Notes: generated from the letters alone by a model not told the origin. DNA of 64,000 bases from Rattus norvegicus (GCF_036323735.1 NC_086027.1:85013662-85077661), one strand, 5' to 3'. Counted from the first letter of the stretch, positions 35,680 through 47,990 are shown. Numbers and translations are program-made.

Positions 35680-35994
35680 TATGGATATCCGGCTACGGGG
35701 AAGAGAAGCCTGAGAAAGTAGACGCTTGGCTTGGCTGAATTGTAGCCATGGGCAGTTGATTTGAAGGGACTGGGGTCGGATGTTGTGCTAAAGGCATGGC
35801 CAGAGACAGGGAGTCTGGATCTGGGTTTGTTAGGGCCACGTCTAAGACGTGGGCAAGAGAGAATTAAATCACGGGGACAGACAAGACTTTGTGGTTGATG
35901 GAAGCAGGGGCTTGACATTCAGTCAACTACACAGTAAGAAAGGGATCAGTGGTGAAATTCTAAAATATGTTTTAAGAAGGAACCAAGGCTTAGT
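35680..35994. other. Spacer between the inverted arms, unique part
   Basis: Unique sequence with a 79-codon minus frame (35679-35918) of no recognisable product. With the MIR part it forms a loop of about 460 bp between the arms. Confidence 0.5.
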
Positions 35995-36362
35995 TAATAA
36001 GCATTTTATTCTGTAGAAACTATGCTAAATACTTATAAAATAATCTCATTTAATCTCTTCTCCCTAATGAGGGATATGCTATTTAATATAATTAATATTA
36101 ACATATGATTGAACCCATTTTACAGATTAGTAGTTGTAGCAGGAGTCGGCTCCTCTGACTCACTCCTGCCTTTTTGGAATATTGGGAAAACAGCCAAGTC
36201 TGTTCCCAGAAAGCCAATTCTGTGGCCACCGAGTACTCCAGGGATTCCTAACTACGGTGTGATCCCCCCCCCCTATAATTATAGTTGACGTAGAGGAAGG
36301 TATAGTCCTCCAAGATCAGACAGCTCTTCCTGAGTCAGGAGCATTGCTCCTTAACCGTCCAG
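35995..36362 (-). mobile_element. MIR SINE interrupted by arm B
   Basis: Antisense MIR is readable as 'taatctcatttaatctcttc', 'cctaatgagggata' and 'gaacccattttacagattag' up to about 36130. It resumes at about 36290 as 'gaggaaggtatagtcctcca', 'agatcagacagctc' and 'gcattgctccttaaccgtcc' (MIR 'gaggttaagtaacttgcccaaggtcacacagct...gctcttaacca'). About 150 bp of foreign sequence separates the halves. Confidence 0.75.
36139..36282 (-). repeat. Arm B of the inverted duplication, inserted in MIR
   Basis: The reverse complement of arm A. The hexamer TAGTTG flanks it on both sides (36131-36136 and 36282-36287) and could be a short target duplication. A poly(C) run of 9-10 at 36264-36273 replaces the poly(A) run present in arm A as its complement-side counterpart. 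Confidence 0.93.
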
Positions 36363-38185
36363 TTGCAAAGCTTAGATTCAAAAGCAGAGTGAGCTTCCAG
36401 GAAAAGTAAAGAGGGGAGACACAGCCAAAGTCAGGCAAAGACAAGATGTGTAGATTTAAGGGTAATACAGAGAAAAGAGCTCGGACCTGTCAGTAGACAG
36501 GCAACATGTATCAACACAGGTAGTTTTTAAATTCTTCTGCAGCAGGTAAAGTAGTTGGCTTTAGAGGTACCAAGGTGCTAGATATGTGGTTCGTAGGACT
36601 TAGGTCCTAGGTCACAGTGTAGAGTCCAGCTCTTGGTGTCTAGAGCAAGAGCTAAGAGAGTCTTGAGGCAAGAATGAACAAGTGGTGATTTTCTGAGCTA
36701 TCCACTTCTTTTCCTTTCTCTCAAATCCTAGGGTGACATTAGCTGGAAGGGGAAGATTGAGTGATTTTACCAGGGGAAAATATGGCTTGGGGAATGGGAA
36801 GAACACTTTCCCAGAATCCCCTACTTTAAGCAATTGCTCCTGTTCCCTTTTAGGTCAATCTTGATGAATCTTTCAGGCAAGGTACCCTATCCTTGTGCCT
36901 AGCAGGGATCATTGTGTGGTACAATGTAAATTAATTATAATGCTAAGCAGCATGGCGTGGTCAGAAAGGGGTCGGGGAGCACTCATTTTCATAGCAGACA
37001 CTGAAAGTTGTTTATATTTATTCTATTCCTTCAAAACCTATGAGGGATCTGGTTTCTGTCCTCTTATTCCTTGCTTGGTCAGCTGGTCCTCTTTTTTTTT
37101 TTTTAAAGATTTCCACATTTTAAAGCTAGATAGAGAAAATTTCCGTTGCTTATAGACACCGGTACAATGGTCATATATTTCGGACAGTAAGGGAAATAGA
37201 TTCTGAGTTCGTGCAAGAACAGATTCCACTCTTTATTGTTTTAGCCCAATGTCTAATTTGAATGTCTTACTGATGCTAAATCCTCGGTGAATGTTATCTG
37301 GATAAAAAAAAATACAAGCGAACAAATGAACACACACATCATCTCCCATCGTGTGGCCACCGCGGTCATGTAGACACGGTTTAGCACCAGTGACAAATCC
37401 GCTAAGGCAGTGTCTCTAAGCCGTCACGCCAATCACTTTAATCCAGCCAAGAATACTTCCTGTTTTTCGAGTAAAACAAAGCACATCTTCATTTTTATAG
37501 CAGCCACTATTTCTCCTGAGAGAAACGGGGTTATTGTAATTCCAGCTTAGCTGAAATATGTAAGGCTTACTCATCCTGTGCATAAAATTGATAACTTGTG
37601 CATCTGGGACTGTCTATCTCTTTCCTATTAATCCATTTTAGACTTTATAAGTCAACCGAGCATTCAGCTTTTGAAAAATGATTCTGGAAAATCATTTTGC
37701 ATAAGTACTAGTAAATACTGGCATGTGTTCCTGGCAGGGGATGGAAATAGTCCATTTGGTCTCTGGTGGCCGTAGGAGCAGAAATAGTGGCTGGAGACTT
37801 GGCGGAGTTTGGATGGCAACAAGCACGTGCTGGTCAGTTTTACTTTCCATTTAATGAAGATGATTCATTTTCGAATTGCACAAGGGAGGACCACAAGGCC
37901 GATGAGAGAAACGCGCACATGCATATCAATAACCAGAATGACTGGGAGCGTGAAAATGGTTAGCTTTCTTCTTTGGATTCATGAATGTGGCCAGTTGGAA
38001 GGTTCTAATGAGGTTATTAAGTTTATGTTTGTAGACTGTAAGCACAGCCAAGCTGTTAATCTTTTTGTAAATTGTGAGCTACGGGATATTTTGCAGTTAT
38101 AAGATGACAAGGATATTGGCAACCTCAGCCTGTTTAATTCCACCACTGACCATTTCTCTGTGCGGAAGGAATGGAAATTATGGCT
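36363..38185. other. Unique non-coding sequence; 37310-37700 resembles conserved non-coding DNA
   Basis: No repeats are recognised. From about 37310 to 37700 the sequence keeps several CpGs (for example 'gtgtggccaccgcggtcatg') in an otherwise AT-rich context and is free of simple repeats. Open frames at 37766-37963 and 37809-38102 have no recognisable product. Confidence 0.4.
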
Positions 38186-38258
38186 CCTTAAACAAAAACA
38201 AAAACAAAAAAAACCCCAAAACAAACAAACAAACAAACAAACAAACAAAAAAACCCTC
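38186..38258. repeat. A-rich (CAAAA)n/(CAAA)n tract
   Basis: Imperfect CAAAA units pass into seven CAAA/CAAAC units. It could be the remnant of a retroposon tail, but no SINE body is readable upstream. Confidence 0.9.
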
Positions 38259-39264
38259 CAACTTTTTATAGACCCAAGAGACCTCGAAATCTATAGGAGC
38301 TGACCAAGCACCATTGTTTAGAAAGAGGACAATGTGATACTGGTTTGTTTCTGGGTATGTTAGCATGTGGATCTGAGTCCAAGTGAAGTCTGTGGAAAGA
38401 TGTAAATGGAAGATGAAGGTCATTAACTAAAGTAGAAATAAAAGGCAAAGATTTCCATCAAATATTTTATGGCAAAGACTTATGATACAAAAGAGTTTGT
38501 GATACAAAATTAGAAAAATTAAAAAAGATTAGAAAACAGCTTTCTGTTAATATGTGTAATTAGTGGAAACATGAACCTGTTTGATTTTGAAGAAACTATT
38601 TTTTTTTATAATTGATCCATCCTCTAGTATAAATTATTTTTTGTTAATGATTATACTTAAGGTTAAAATTTTTTCTTAGTTCTCCGAGTAAGTGCAGATG
38701 CTACTTAAAGCTGTATGCCAGGTACGTGAGGTAAAATGGTACGTGAGGTAAAATGGTCTGTGGATTATCTCTTTGATATCACCAAGGCCACCCTGGTTGT
38801 GAAGTGCATAAAAACAAAAACGAATGAGAAGGATTTGTTTTTTGGAAAGTGAGCGCTCTTGTTGGATTGCATCAGGCCTCGCCAGTGATGCAGGCCAATT
38901 TTGGATTCAATAAACGGAGGTCTGAGAAAGGCTCCGGGGGTGTTGGTCCAGATGGTAGACCAGAGGCAGGCCTGGCAGAAGAGGACCTTAGGCATAGGGA
39001 CAGGGACTGGTCCAAGCTATTCTCTGAAATCTCAAGTCTTGGCCTCAATAGCTCATGAGTCAAAGCAACATTAAAGGATTGGGAAGATTCCTCAGCTCGG
39101 GGTCAGTATGTAGAAGTCTGGTTCATCTGACGAGAATAACAAAACCCCCCAAAATTATTGAGCAACCGAATTAGAGTCTTGGCAGAGGGCATTGGAATCA
39201 TCAAGCCAGAATCTAGGCAAGGAGGCGGGACCCCAGAAGAGGCAAGAGTTTGAATTTAGAGTTT
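38259..39264. other. Unique non-coding sequence
   Basis: No repeat family is recognised, apart from the 17-bp tandem duplication listed separately. Confidence 0.45.
38721..38754. repeat. Perfect 17-bp tandem duplication
   Basis: The unit GGTACGTGAGGTAAAAT occurs twice without a mismatch. The absence of divergence suggests a recent event. Confidence 0.95.
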
Positions 39265-39269
39265 CGTTA

Positions 39270-39690
39270 ATGGCTGACTCATGCCCCACAAAGAGATCTG
39301 CTCAAGTCTGAAGCCCCGTAACTGTGAACACGCCAATACTTGGAAACAGGATCTTTATGACATAATCAAGTTAAGATCTAGGCATCAAGTTAAGAAGGGG
39401 CATAATCCGATATGACTGGTAGACTATACAAAAGGAAAATACCTTATGTTATAGATGTGGGGAGGAAGTACCTGGATATGGCAGAGAGAGTGGTTAGAAT
39501 AATGCAGAAGAATGCAGACAAGCAGTAGATTCGTGAAGAAGCCGGGAAGAAGCAAGGGAGACTGTCCCAAAAGTCTCCTATGGTGTGTGGCCCACTCATA
39601 CCTTGGTGATATACACTCAGACTCCAGAACCGCCAGGCAATATGGTTCTGTCATTTTAACCCAATGAGTTTTTGGTTCATTCTTATGGCC
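39270..39690 (+). mobile_element. MLT1-type MaLR LTR (ancient)
   Basis: The landmarks appear in order: 'gccccgtaactgtgaacacg', 'tacttggaaacaggatcttt', 'cataatcaagttaagatcta', 'gcataatccgatatgactgg', 'ccagaaccgccaggcaatat' and 'ttttaacccaatgagttttt'. They follow the MLT1 consensus ('aacctgtgaatgt...atttggaaa.agggtctttgcagatgtaattaagttaag...ctccagaactgtgag...ttttaagccaccaagttt'). Confidence 0.85.
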
Positions 39691-40278
39691 CACCCCAGGA
39701 CACCACAATTCTTGGGGGGGGGGTTGTATTGAGCCAGACATAGCCATGACAGAGCTGATTTCATAGATAATATCAGGTTGAGATCTCTGATAGGAGTCAG
39801 GATCACAAAGACAGGGTGGGGAGCAAGGAGGAATCTTTGTAACTGAGGATTGACTAAGTTCTCCTTGGTCCGTGTGCTGCTACCAGTCTTGGGTGAGCAA
39901 AACACTTCTACCCCAACAATAGGATCCGGCCCAGCATGGTGTGCTGACCAATGCTGTAAATCAGCTCTTTCCCCATCCCCCACTTATGTTATTCATATAC
40001 TGAAACAGGACAGAGAGGTCAATGTTTGAGAAGAAAAATACGAATTCTTAGAAAACAGCAGGGAGACTGTACATCATGGTACCAGCATAGTCCACAGGTT
40101 CAGTCCTTGGGTGTCTACACTGGGAAGATGATGTAGGACAGAATCTGAGGGGGTTGTCAGGTAGTTCAAAGTGGGACTGGCATCAAAGCATTAAATACAG
40201 TAATTTTCCTGAAATGTGCCTTCTTCATCTCTCCCTTCTGTCAGACGTGCACAGGTATACAAGCACACCTATACACGC

Positions 40279-40280
<2 letters not shown>
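39691..40280. other. Unique non-coding sequence
   Basis: Nothing recognised. There is a G run at 39714-39723. Confidence 0.4.

Positions 40281-40322
<42 letters not shown>
40280..40322. repeat. (CA)21 microsatellite
   Basis: A pure CA run, ending 'cacgcatac'. Confidence 0.98.
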
Positions 40323-40326
<4 letters not shown>

Positions 40327-40646
40327 TACATGAATGTGCCCCTACAGGTTGAATTCCATGATACTGCCAGTGTCCTAATTCAGATATCCTGGGAGGATTT
40401 CTGGGACAAGGCCCATTTCTGGGTTTTCATCTGACTCCTCCCACAGGCTTTTGCTGTAGCCATTCTGATCATAGTCAGAGAGGCCTCTGTGCTGTCTAGG
40501 GGGATGTAGGCGAATGCTAGCTCCCTAAAGGTCTTTAGGCTGGGGCACGTACATCAATGGGTGCCACCATTTGCATATCCTGGGTTTTCCCCAGATAGGC
40601 TGCCGAGTGGTCAGGGAAATATCTCCTTCCAACTTGCACGAATGCA

Positions 40647-40668
40647 CCCCCCCACCCCCCCACCCCCT
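40647..40668. repeat. C-rich tract
   Basis: Three C runs are separated by single A residues. This is i-motif and G-quadruplex-type composition. Confidence 0.9.
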
Positions 40669-40705
40669 CGCTGATAACCACTACAAGGAAAACAAAACAA
40701 AATTC

Positions 40706-40770
40706 ACAAAGTTACAGAAGGCTGTGAGAGTTACAAAGTTACAGGTTTCCAAAGGCTGTGAGGGTAACCA
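40706..40770. repeat. Imperfect tandem duplication, about 30 bp unit
   Basis: 'acaaagttacag' and then 'aaggctgtgagagtta' recur as 'acaaagttacag', an extra 'gtttcc' and 'aaaggctgtgagggtaa'. Two diverged copies. Confidence 0.8.
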
Positions 40771-41069
40771 TGATGGATGATTCCTTTGGGTCCCCTCTCA
40801 TGCTTGCTGTCTGTGGCTACAGTCCCTGCAACTAGGCAATCCTCTAACGTGGTGTGTGGCCACTCTCACCCTCTGTCCTCCACAGCGGTGTTTATTGTTC
40901 CTAAGATTTTTGATTTTCTACTTTTTATTTTTTAAATTCTGCAAAGGCCAAAAGATATACTCAATAACTTAATAAAATGTTATTGACTTATTAGCTCTGT
41001 TAGCATGGAGTATATAAGCCCTTTCACAGTAACAGGGCTGCAGTTCACCACACTGTTTCTTTTGAAAGA

Positions 41070-41395
41070 AATAAAAAGAATTATGGGGTAACATTTCAGA
41101 AAAAAATGTAGAATGGGGAAAGGACAAATTCCATATTATTTCACTTATATAAGTGATCAAAATAATACAGATAGAATCTAGTATCGTGATTATTGGGGCC
41201 AAGGGAAGAGACATAGTTGTTCCACGTGCTGATTGGTGGCAGAGACTCAGCTGGGACGCTGAGAACGCTGTAGAGATGAATGGTGGATGGTAAGTGGCCA
41301 CCACTTGATGCTACTGAAGTGTGCCTTGAAGAATGATGGAAACAGAAAATTGTGGTTTGTATATTTTACATCCCTTAATGTGGCTAACAGAGCAG
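41070..41395 (+). mobile_element. Old L1 (L1M-type) 3'-UTR fragment
   Basis: 'attccatattatttcactta' with 'agtgatcaaaataatacaga' and 'tagaatctagtatcgtgatt' parallels 'gattccatttatatgaaatgtccagaataggcaaatc'. 'ccacttgatgctactgaagt' with 'gtgccttgaagaatgatgga' and 'gtttgtatattttacatccc' parallels the 'ccactgaattgtacacttaaaaatggttaaaatggtaaattttatgttatgtatattttacc' end. Confidence 0.72.
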
Positions 41396-42199
41396 AAGGC
41401 AAAATACAAGCAGAGGATAGGAGATACACAGGGAGCATTAGCAGAGCCATATTCCCTGTGATCCCCTTCCCTTCTCTCTGAGGTTGTTTCTAGGACAGGT
41501 CCTGCTGAGCCTGGCCTGGTAAAAGCCGTACTCCCATGGGCTTCTTGCTAAGAGTGTCTAACTGTGACTCAGCACCATGACATCCATGTTAAACAGGAGC
41601 ACCATCAAACAATAGGGCTTACCTTACCCGAGTGTACAAAGAAACCCTTGGTTTCTCTGGCTTCTCGCAGCCAGACCCCACTTCCCTGGTTCCTCTTTAT
41701 TTGTTATACAAATACAAGAAAACAGTATTTTTTGAATACCCTTTGAAATGGAAATGCCTGTTTGAAACCAGGAGGGTTTTATTAACTTCTTAGATACTGC
41801 CAGCAACTGTGTTTCATATAATAAACTTGGCCTCAATGAAGGTTATTTTAAATGCTCTGGCTTTTAAGAATTATCTGTAAAAAGTATGAATATAGTTTCT
41901 CCTATTACAATTGGGGCCCATATCACTTGTGAGTACTTTCTGAGAATATTAACATTATAATATCAGACTGAAAATTTTCATTAAGAAAAAAGTCATTCTT
42001 CATATACCTAAAGCAATTAATTATTAAGTACTACAATAAGCTATTCCAATCTTATTCAAATACGCTCCAAAAATATCAACCTAATGGGACCTTGTTCTGG
42101 AAGGTGTTCTTAAGCTTTCAGTGGATGCTAAACGGTTTTGGAATCCCGGTTTGAAGAGGGCTTTAGACTTAGATTTGGTTTATAACCTTCTCCTAGCTT
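41396..42199. other. Unique non-coding sequence
   Basis: No repeat family is recognised. The sequence is AT-rich near 41850-42060. Confidence 0.4.
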
Positions 42200-42320
42200 T
42201 TATTAACTTCTATGGCCTTGACTGGGCTCTTAATGTCTTGAATCCCATTTTCCACTCTGCAAAATAAGACTGATATCCAGTAGCATTGTTAGGATAATTA
42301 GAGATAATAAGGGGACTCTA
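42200..42320 (+). mobile_element. MIR SINE fragment
   Basis: 'cttgactgggctcttaatgt', 'cttgaatcccattttccact' and 'ctgcaaaataagactgatat', then 'gcattgttaggataattaga', follow the MIR core around CAGTTTCCTCATCTGTAAAAT and the GTTGTTAGGATTA region. Confidence 0.7.
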
Positions 42321-42369
42321 AAAGAGATCAGGGGCTGTACTCTACCACTGGCTTCTTGTTTTTTGTTTG

Positions 42370-42373
<4 letters not shown>

Positions 42374-42409
<36 letters not shown>
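42374..42409. repeat. (GT)18 microsatellite
   Basis: A pure GT run after a TTTG-rich stretch. Confidence 0.97.
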
Positions 42410-42412
<3 letters not shown>

Positions 42413-44640
42413 AACAAAATTAGTAGATGAGCAGACAGCATTGTGCTGTCTAACACTAGGGCTGAATGGAAGAAATGATGCATTGTGTCAGTCAAATATA
42501 GGAGGAACAAATAACAGTGAGGGGCTCAAAGGTGTGTGAAGAGAGGTCAAGGGCTGGAGCAACTGAGCCAAAGTAGTACAGCCACATGTCCTCTAAATAT
42601 GGTGTCTGTTTTCTTGGTCTTGGGTGTGGAGGATGCTAGTTCAGTCCCTACATAGAGCTACTGCCTGTGTGGAAAGGCTGAGGCTCCGCCGAGTCAGACA
42701 CTGAGTCATCTCTAACAAAGAAGATGGGTGTGTGAGAGCTTTCAGGATAGTCCGAGACATTTAGATAGTATTAATTTGATGCATACTATTTGATCCAGGT
42801 AGTTCTGGGTATTATAGGGGAAACATTGTGAGGTGCTATAAGGAAGTAGTTGAATCCCATAATTTTGGAGGTTTAATAAGTCGTGTGGTCAAACTAGCGC
42901 TTAGGCATTCCTTTCTAGAAAGATTCTAGGCTGAGTTTCACCACTTATGTAAGCCACAGTGACTCAGAAATGAGTTCTTCCTTTGTGGAGAAAGGATAAT
43001 GCCAATTTTATAATGCCTGTGGAGACATTGTATACACAATCCTCTCAAGAGATTTGTAAATGCCAAGAGTGTCATATTGGAGAGAAGAATGAAAGACACC
43101 GTGAAAGGAATGGGATGTGGCTGCTGTGGCATGATGCTGCCTTCAGGGAAGGGTCTGTCCCAATAGCAGGACCTTGGTGAGGCCGAGTCCACTCTACTTG
43201 GAGGTTGAATGAAATCAGTCATGAGTCCTCCATTTGACTTTTGTCCATGAGTTCAGAATGATCAAGGCCTGTTGGATGGATCAAAGTTGTACAAATGAAA
43301 GAGACTGATGTAATAAGCCAGACCATCAGTGGCTTATTTGAATGCCCGTCTAAAATTCATGTTCTAAGTTCTCTGCTTCTGTGACAATCTATAGTCTGGC
43401 AGATCATGTGTTCGTTCTACCTACCATTTAGTTTCAGATTACAGCCTATAGCTCACCCTTTGCATCGTCCAGGCTTGTAAACCTAAACTCACTCCTCTGT
43501 TTAATCGTGGATTAAAGAGACAGGCATAGTTCAACTAAGCTAGCAGGTTATGTGAGGTTTCAGAAGAGTGGCTTAGCCAGCAAGATGGGGACCACCTGCG
43601 TGCCTGCTTTTATCACACTGTTGAGAGGCCTGGTTTAAGAAACTAATTTCAGATCTCTTTAACTAGTCATTTTTCTCCCATTAAGTGGATTCAAAAGATG
43701 CCCTAACATAGCCGCAATTCAGACTTTTACAAGGTGTTGGTACATTTTTCTTTCCAGTTATACAATTGGAGGAATAAATTTGGCTTGCCTATTAATGCTA
43801 TTCATACTAATATTAGATTCTTGGTGTTTTAATTTGAATAAACTGCCCCCTCTACCTGGCAACCATTTAGATGCCTACACACCCACCCCATTCCCGTTTG
43901 TCCATGGTCAAGAGGGAAACATAAAAATCTAAAATATTTACCAGTTACTGCTTTATTGAAGAAATGTAGATATGATTCTCTAGAGGCAAAAGAAATGAAC
44001 TACTAAAATGTTAAAAAACATGAAGCTAAGCTTTCCTCAATTTGCCACAAGATATACATGACACTTTTTCACACACTACCTTAATGATATGGCAGAGACT
44101 GGATTATGTGGGTATTCAGATACTCAGTATACTTTCAGGGGTTTGAAGACATTTTAAGGCCATGTTAGAGCCAGGTGAGTGGCACTGACCACTCTGATTA
44201 AACTGAGAATGCTTTTCTCAGGGATGTTTGAAGGATCAGGTGGTGATTTTAAACTCCTTGCGATGTCTTCGATAACCGCACACAGCACAGCTCTCTTTTA
44301 CACCGTAAGCATAATTATGACATCATTTATAATGGGTAGCATTCAGTCACTACCAGAGTGTCTCACTGAGGCAGGGACATCATCGTGAATCCTTTTGGTT
44401 CAGTTTTTGAGTCATTAAATAAGATGCTCTAAGAATTAAAGTGGGGAAACTCATGCCCAGTGAGTCAGAACTAAAATTTTGGTTCCTCTGGCTGTGGATC
44501 TTGCTTTGTTGATTACTTTGGGGTGAGATGAAAGTATGTATTCTCAGTCTATTTACTCAAAGAAAAACTCGCAGAAAAAGTCATTATCTTATAAAAATAT
44601 TCATAACTAAGTTCTCTAAACTGTGGGATCTCTGTGTACT
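42410..44640. other. Mostly unique sequence with two weak MIR-like patches
   Basis: 42935-43035 (plus) and 44420-44480 (minus: 'agtggggaaactcatgccca') look like heavily decayed MIR. Nothing else is recognised. Confidence 0.4.
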
Positions 44641-44715
44641 TAAAATTCTCTTTCTCTTTTCCTTCCTTTTCTCTCTCCCTCTCTCCTTCCCCCCTCTCTC
44701 TCTTCCTTCCTTTTT
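44641..44715. repeat. Polypyrimidine tract
   Basis: Imperfect CTTT, CCTT and CTCT words. It sits where the A-rich tail of the adjacent reversed B1 would be. Confidence 0.9.
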
Positions 44716-44719
44716 CACA

Positions 44720-44830
44720 TAGCTCAAGCTATGAGAGAAATCACTTCCAGTGAGACTTGGCCTTAAATCCTGATCTTCCTGCTTCTATCTCTCAAGTACT
44801 GATATTAGAGGTCTGCCCTATCACAGTTCA
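44720..44830 (-). mobile_element. B1 SINE (old)
   Basis: The antisense B1 landmarks are 'agacttggccttaaatcctg', 'atcttcctgcttctatctct' and 'caagtactgatattagaggt'. They correspond to 'ggctggccttgaactcagagatcctcctgcctctgcctcccaagtgctgggattaaagg'. Confidence 0.75.
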
Positions 44831-47800
44831 ATATAATGTAATTTACAAACCACTAGTAGGACCATTTAGGAATACAACTCTACCAGGAATACTCATTCAT
44901 ATAAGAACGAGTTTTGTTTTTTTTTAATGGTAGAAGAGGGTTCAGACCTTGAGATAACCTTAGGGTAGTACCATTAATCGATCCCCTTCTTGTAAAGGTG
45001 TGGTCTATGCTTAAGAGGAATGAAAATGTGTTATTATCCAGATGCCGAGAACTTGAATATACTCAGGACTTGTCTATCTTGCTTCAGAAATGATGGGGAA
45101 GAAAAGTCAGTAGGGATTTGAGTTCTCTTGATGACTGTTGCAAATGTTGCCTTTTGAATGCTGATGAAAGAGACCATTTGGTTGCTTAAGTTGGATAGGA
45201 ACAGAGGAGAGGCACTTAAAGCATCAGGCAAGCTCCGTCTACTAACAGGATTAGTGCAGAAGGCGGGGACGAGCGAGAACAGAGGAAAATGGAGAGAAAG
45301 ACCAAAGCGTTTGGAACAAAGTAAGCCCATCCTATTAAGAGCTCAGCCCTGTGGTCTTGCTGACACTCTTGCATCACCGAGATGAGCTGCTTGTAGGGTG
45401 TGATCAAAGGTAAACCCGGAGAACAGAGAAACGTCAGCTTGGAACTGGGAGGGTGCAATCCATAAACCGTTTTTTTTTTTTTTTGTCTTAAAGGATGTTG
45501 AAAAACAAGTTTTGTGGCATTTTTCCCTCTTTACTGAGTTGACAGAACTAACCTGTTGAGTTTGGTTCCACTGTGGTCCATGAAGGGTCCTGAACACGTT
45601 TTCTCTTTGTCTTTCAATGTCCAGGTGTAATTTTTTTCTTAGCCTCTGTCTGGACACAATAATTTCAGAACTTCAGAAACCCCATTCAGAGATTTTCATG
45701 GATCTCAGGGTAGTGGAGTTGAGCCTACCCAGGTGTCAGAATGAGTATCTTTATTCAATGATTATCACTATTTCTTCAGGTCTCAACATTTTTCCTTTAA
45801 ACTGATCCCATCTGTACATTCATGGATCAATGTGGGTGGGAAATCCAATTACATCAATATTTTATTTCCAGAAAAATAGCAGGCAAGAGGGTCCACTGAG
45901 ACCCATTACATTTTCAGGGCTTGGTAGAATTGAGTGCTGTTAAATAAACCATTGGCATGTAATCAACAGCCATTTATTTTAATGCGGAGTGATCTGTTAA
46001 CAGTAGATAGAAACCATTCAATACCATCGACAAACAGATAGCTCATAGCCTTAAATTAGTTAGCCTATTTTTGTAATGAATAGAGACTTAATTTGAGTTT
46101 CCTCATCCTGGGAACGCGAAACAGAATTATATCATACAGTGAATAACGGTTTGAAAGATTTTAATTTAGTTTGGCACTGTGGGTTCTTCTAATTATTCCT
46201 GACTCTTCACGTGGCAGAGACAGTGACCCTGAGCCCAGGGGCAAAACAGATGCTTCTCACCTGCAGACTCATTATCGAACTAATTATTCTTCAAATGATT
46301 TTATAATATTCACAGGGAACCTAATCCTAGGACTATAAATAAAGGTTCCAGTCATTTATAGTATGCATGCCTGCTTAGCATCCGAACCCACGTTGGAGAA
46401 CTTGCATGTCCTCATCTACCCCGAGGTGAATTCTTTACATGTTCAGTCCCGAGTGTGAATTCTTTCTCTGTACCATAGTTTCCAAAACCCTGAGTTGTTC
46501 AGTTTTGCTTGTGGCCTGAAGACTGTTAAGTCTATTGATTTCAGTTGTCAAAATTTGGAAATTGAAATTCTTTCATAAACATCTTGGTTTCTACATTTGT
46601 CAGTGACTGTCTGGCCATGCTGGACTCCTTCACTCGGGACATGACAGCGACTTAATGCTGAGAGACAAGTGCTTTTCTCAGGAGCAGGCACACACAGATT
46701 CTTCTTTACAGCTGGAGCAGGGGCTGGTGTCAGTTGCTGGCCATTATTTTATACCTTTCCCTAGTCATTTTATTTGTCCTCGGTTCTAAGATTTTAAAGC
46801 CTTCTATGGGCTTAAGGAATCCGTACTTTAAGAAGTCCCATTTCTCATCATATCCACTATACCTGACCCATGCTCCACATTAAATATGGAATTCGAAGGG
46901 CTATAAAGAATTTAATGTAAATTCTTATAATTTTACTTTTTAAAAAGAACTTTTATTTTCTCCTATTTTTAGCATTTTGGGCCATTTGAATTATAAGGTG
47001 GTGGTTCTCTGTGTGTGAACATGCATGTGTGTGAGCCCCTGTTCTTCACATCCGCTGGTTCTGCGCTGCTCTCAGTCAAATTATTTGGAAGGCTTACTCA
47101 AAGGAAAGACCTTTTAGCTCCACTTACTAGAGCTTTAAACCAGGACAGATTCAATGTTTCTTTTAACTTGATGATGAGACAAGTAGGGAAAACAAAATCA
47201 CAAACTCCAAGCCCCTTCTTTTTTCTTTGATCGCCAATCTAGATTTAGAGATTCTGTTCAATTGTGCACGTAGACAACACACCGTGACAGCAGTGATGAT
47301 GTTGTGATGTCACTAGTAGAAAAGTCCCAAGAGGTTTCATAGTCTACCATGGTGTTTGCAGATGCCTTAAAATGTCTTTTCTACTCCTTGTTGCCTTAAG
47401 ACTATGTTAGCGGTGAGATCAACAGCTAGAATCCGCAGACACAGTAGTAAAGAAGTTCAAATACTATTAATTGGACTATTTTATGAACAATTTGATACTT
47501 GCATTCTAGTATTGGCTTTCTGTTTAATTATGGGCATTTTGTTTTAGATTGCCCAAACCATTCTTCTGAGATGTGCACAGGCGTTGTGAGACTCCTACAG
47601 GGGTGGTTGACGTAGCACAATAAGGAAGCCCATCCTGGAGACGAGGTCTGGTTACAGGACACTCCAACTTTCAGTGACTGGGATGAAGAAGGGGAAGTGC
47701 TGGGTGGAGAGCCAGAAACAACCACCCTGTTAGCAATGGGCCTGAGGATCTTAAGAACAGAGTGAAACTGGTGAGGCAAATGTATGGAAAGTGGAGGTAG

Positions 47801-47990
47801 AGGGTCAGAGGGTAGAAAAGTGAATTCTACTCAGTCAGCAGGGCTGGCAGGATAGATGGGATTCAGTCAGGAAGCACTGAATCATGGAACAGAAAACAGA
47901 TTTGAAGGAAGCTGTTTTTAACGCAACCTTCCTTCAAAGTTCTACATGAAAATGGATTTATGAAAGATAATGATATCAGGATATAATTAT
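44831..47990. other. Unique non-coding sequence; 46060-46420 resembles conserved non-coding DNA
   Basis: About 3.1 kb with no recognised repeat, the longest such stretch in this half. 46060-46420 carries repeated TAATTATTC words, ACTAATTATTC at about 46276 and CpGs in AT-rich sequence. Frames near 45.0-45.7 kb on both strands have no recognisable product. Confidence 0.42.

Noticed and set aside
38186..38258. A-rich tract as the tail of a processed pseudogene or SINE
   Set aside because: No SINE body or coding remnant is readable upstream and no target duplication is seen.
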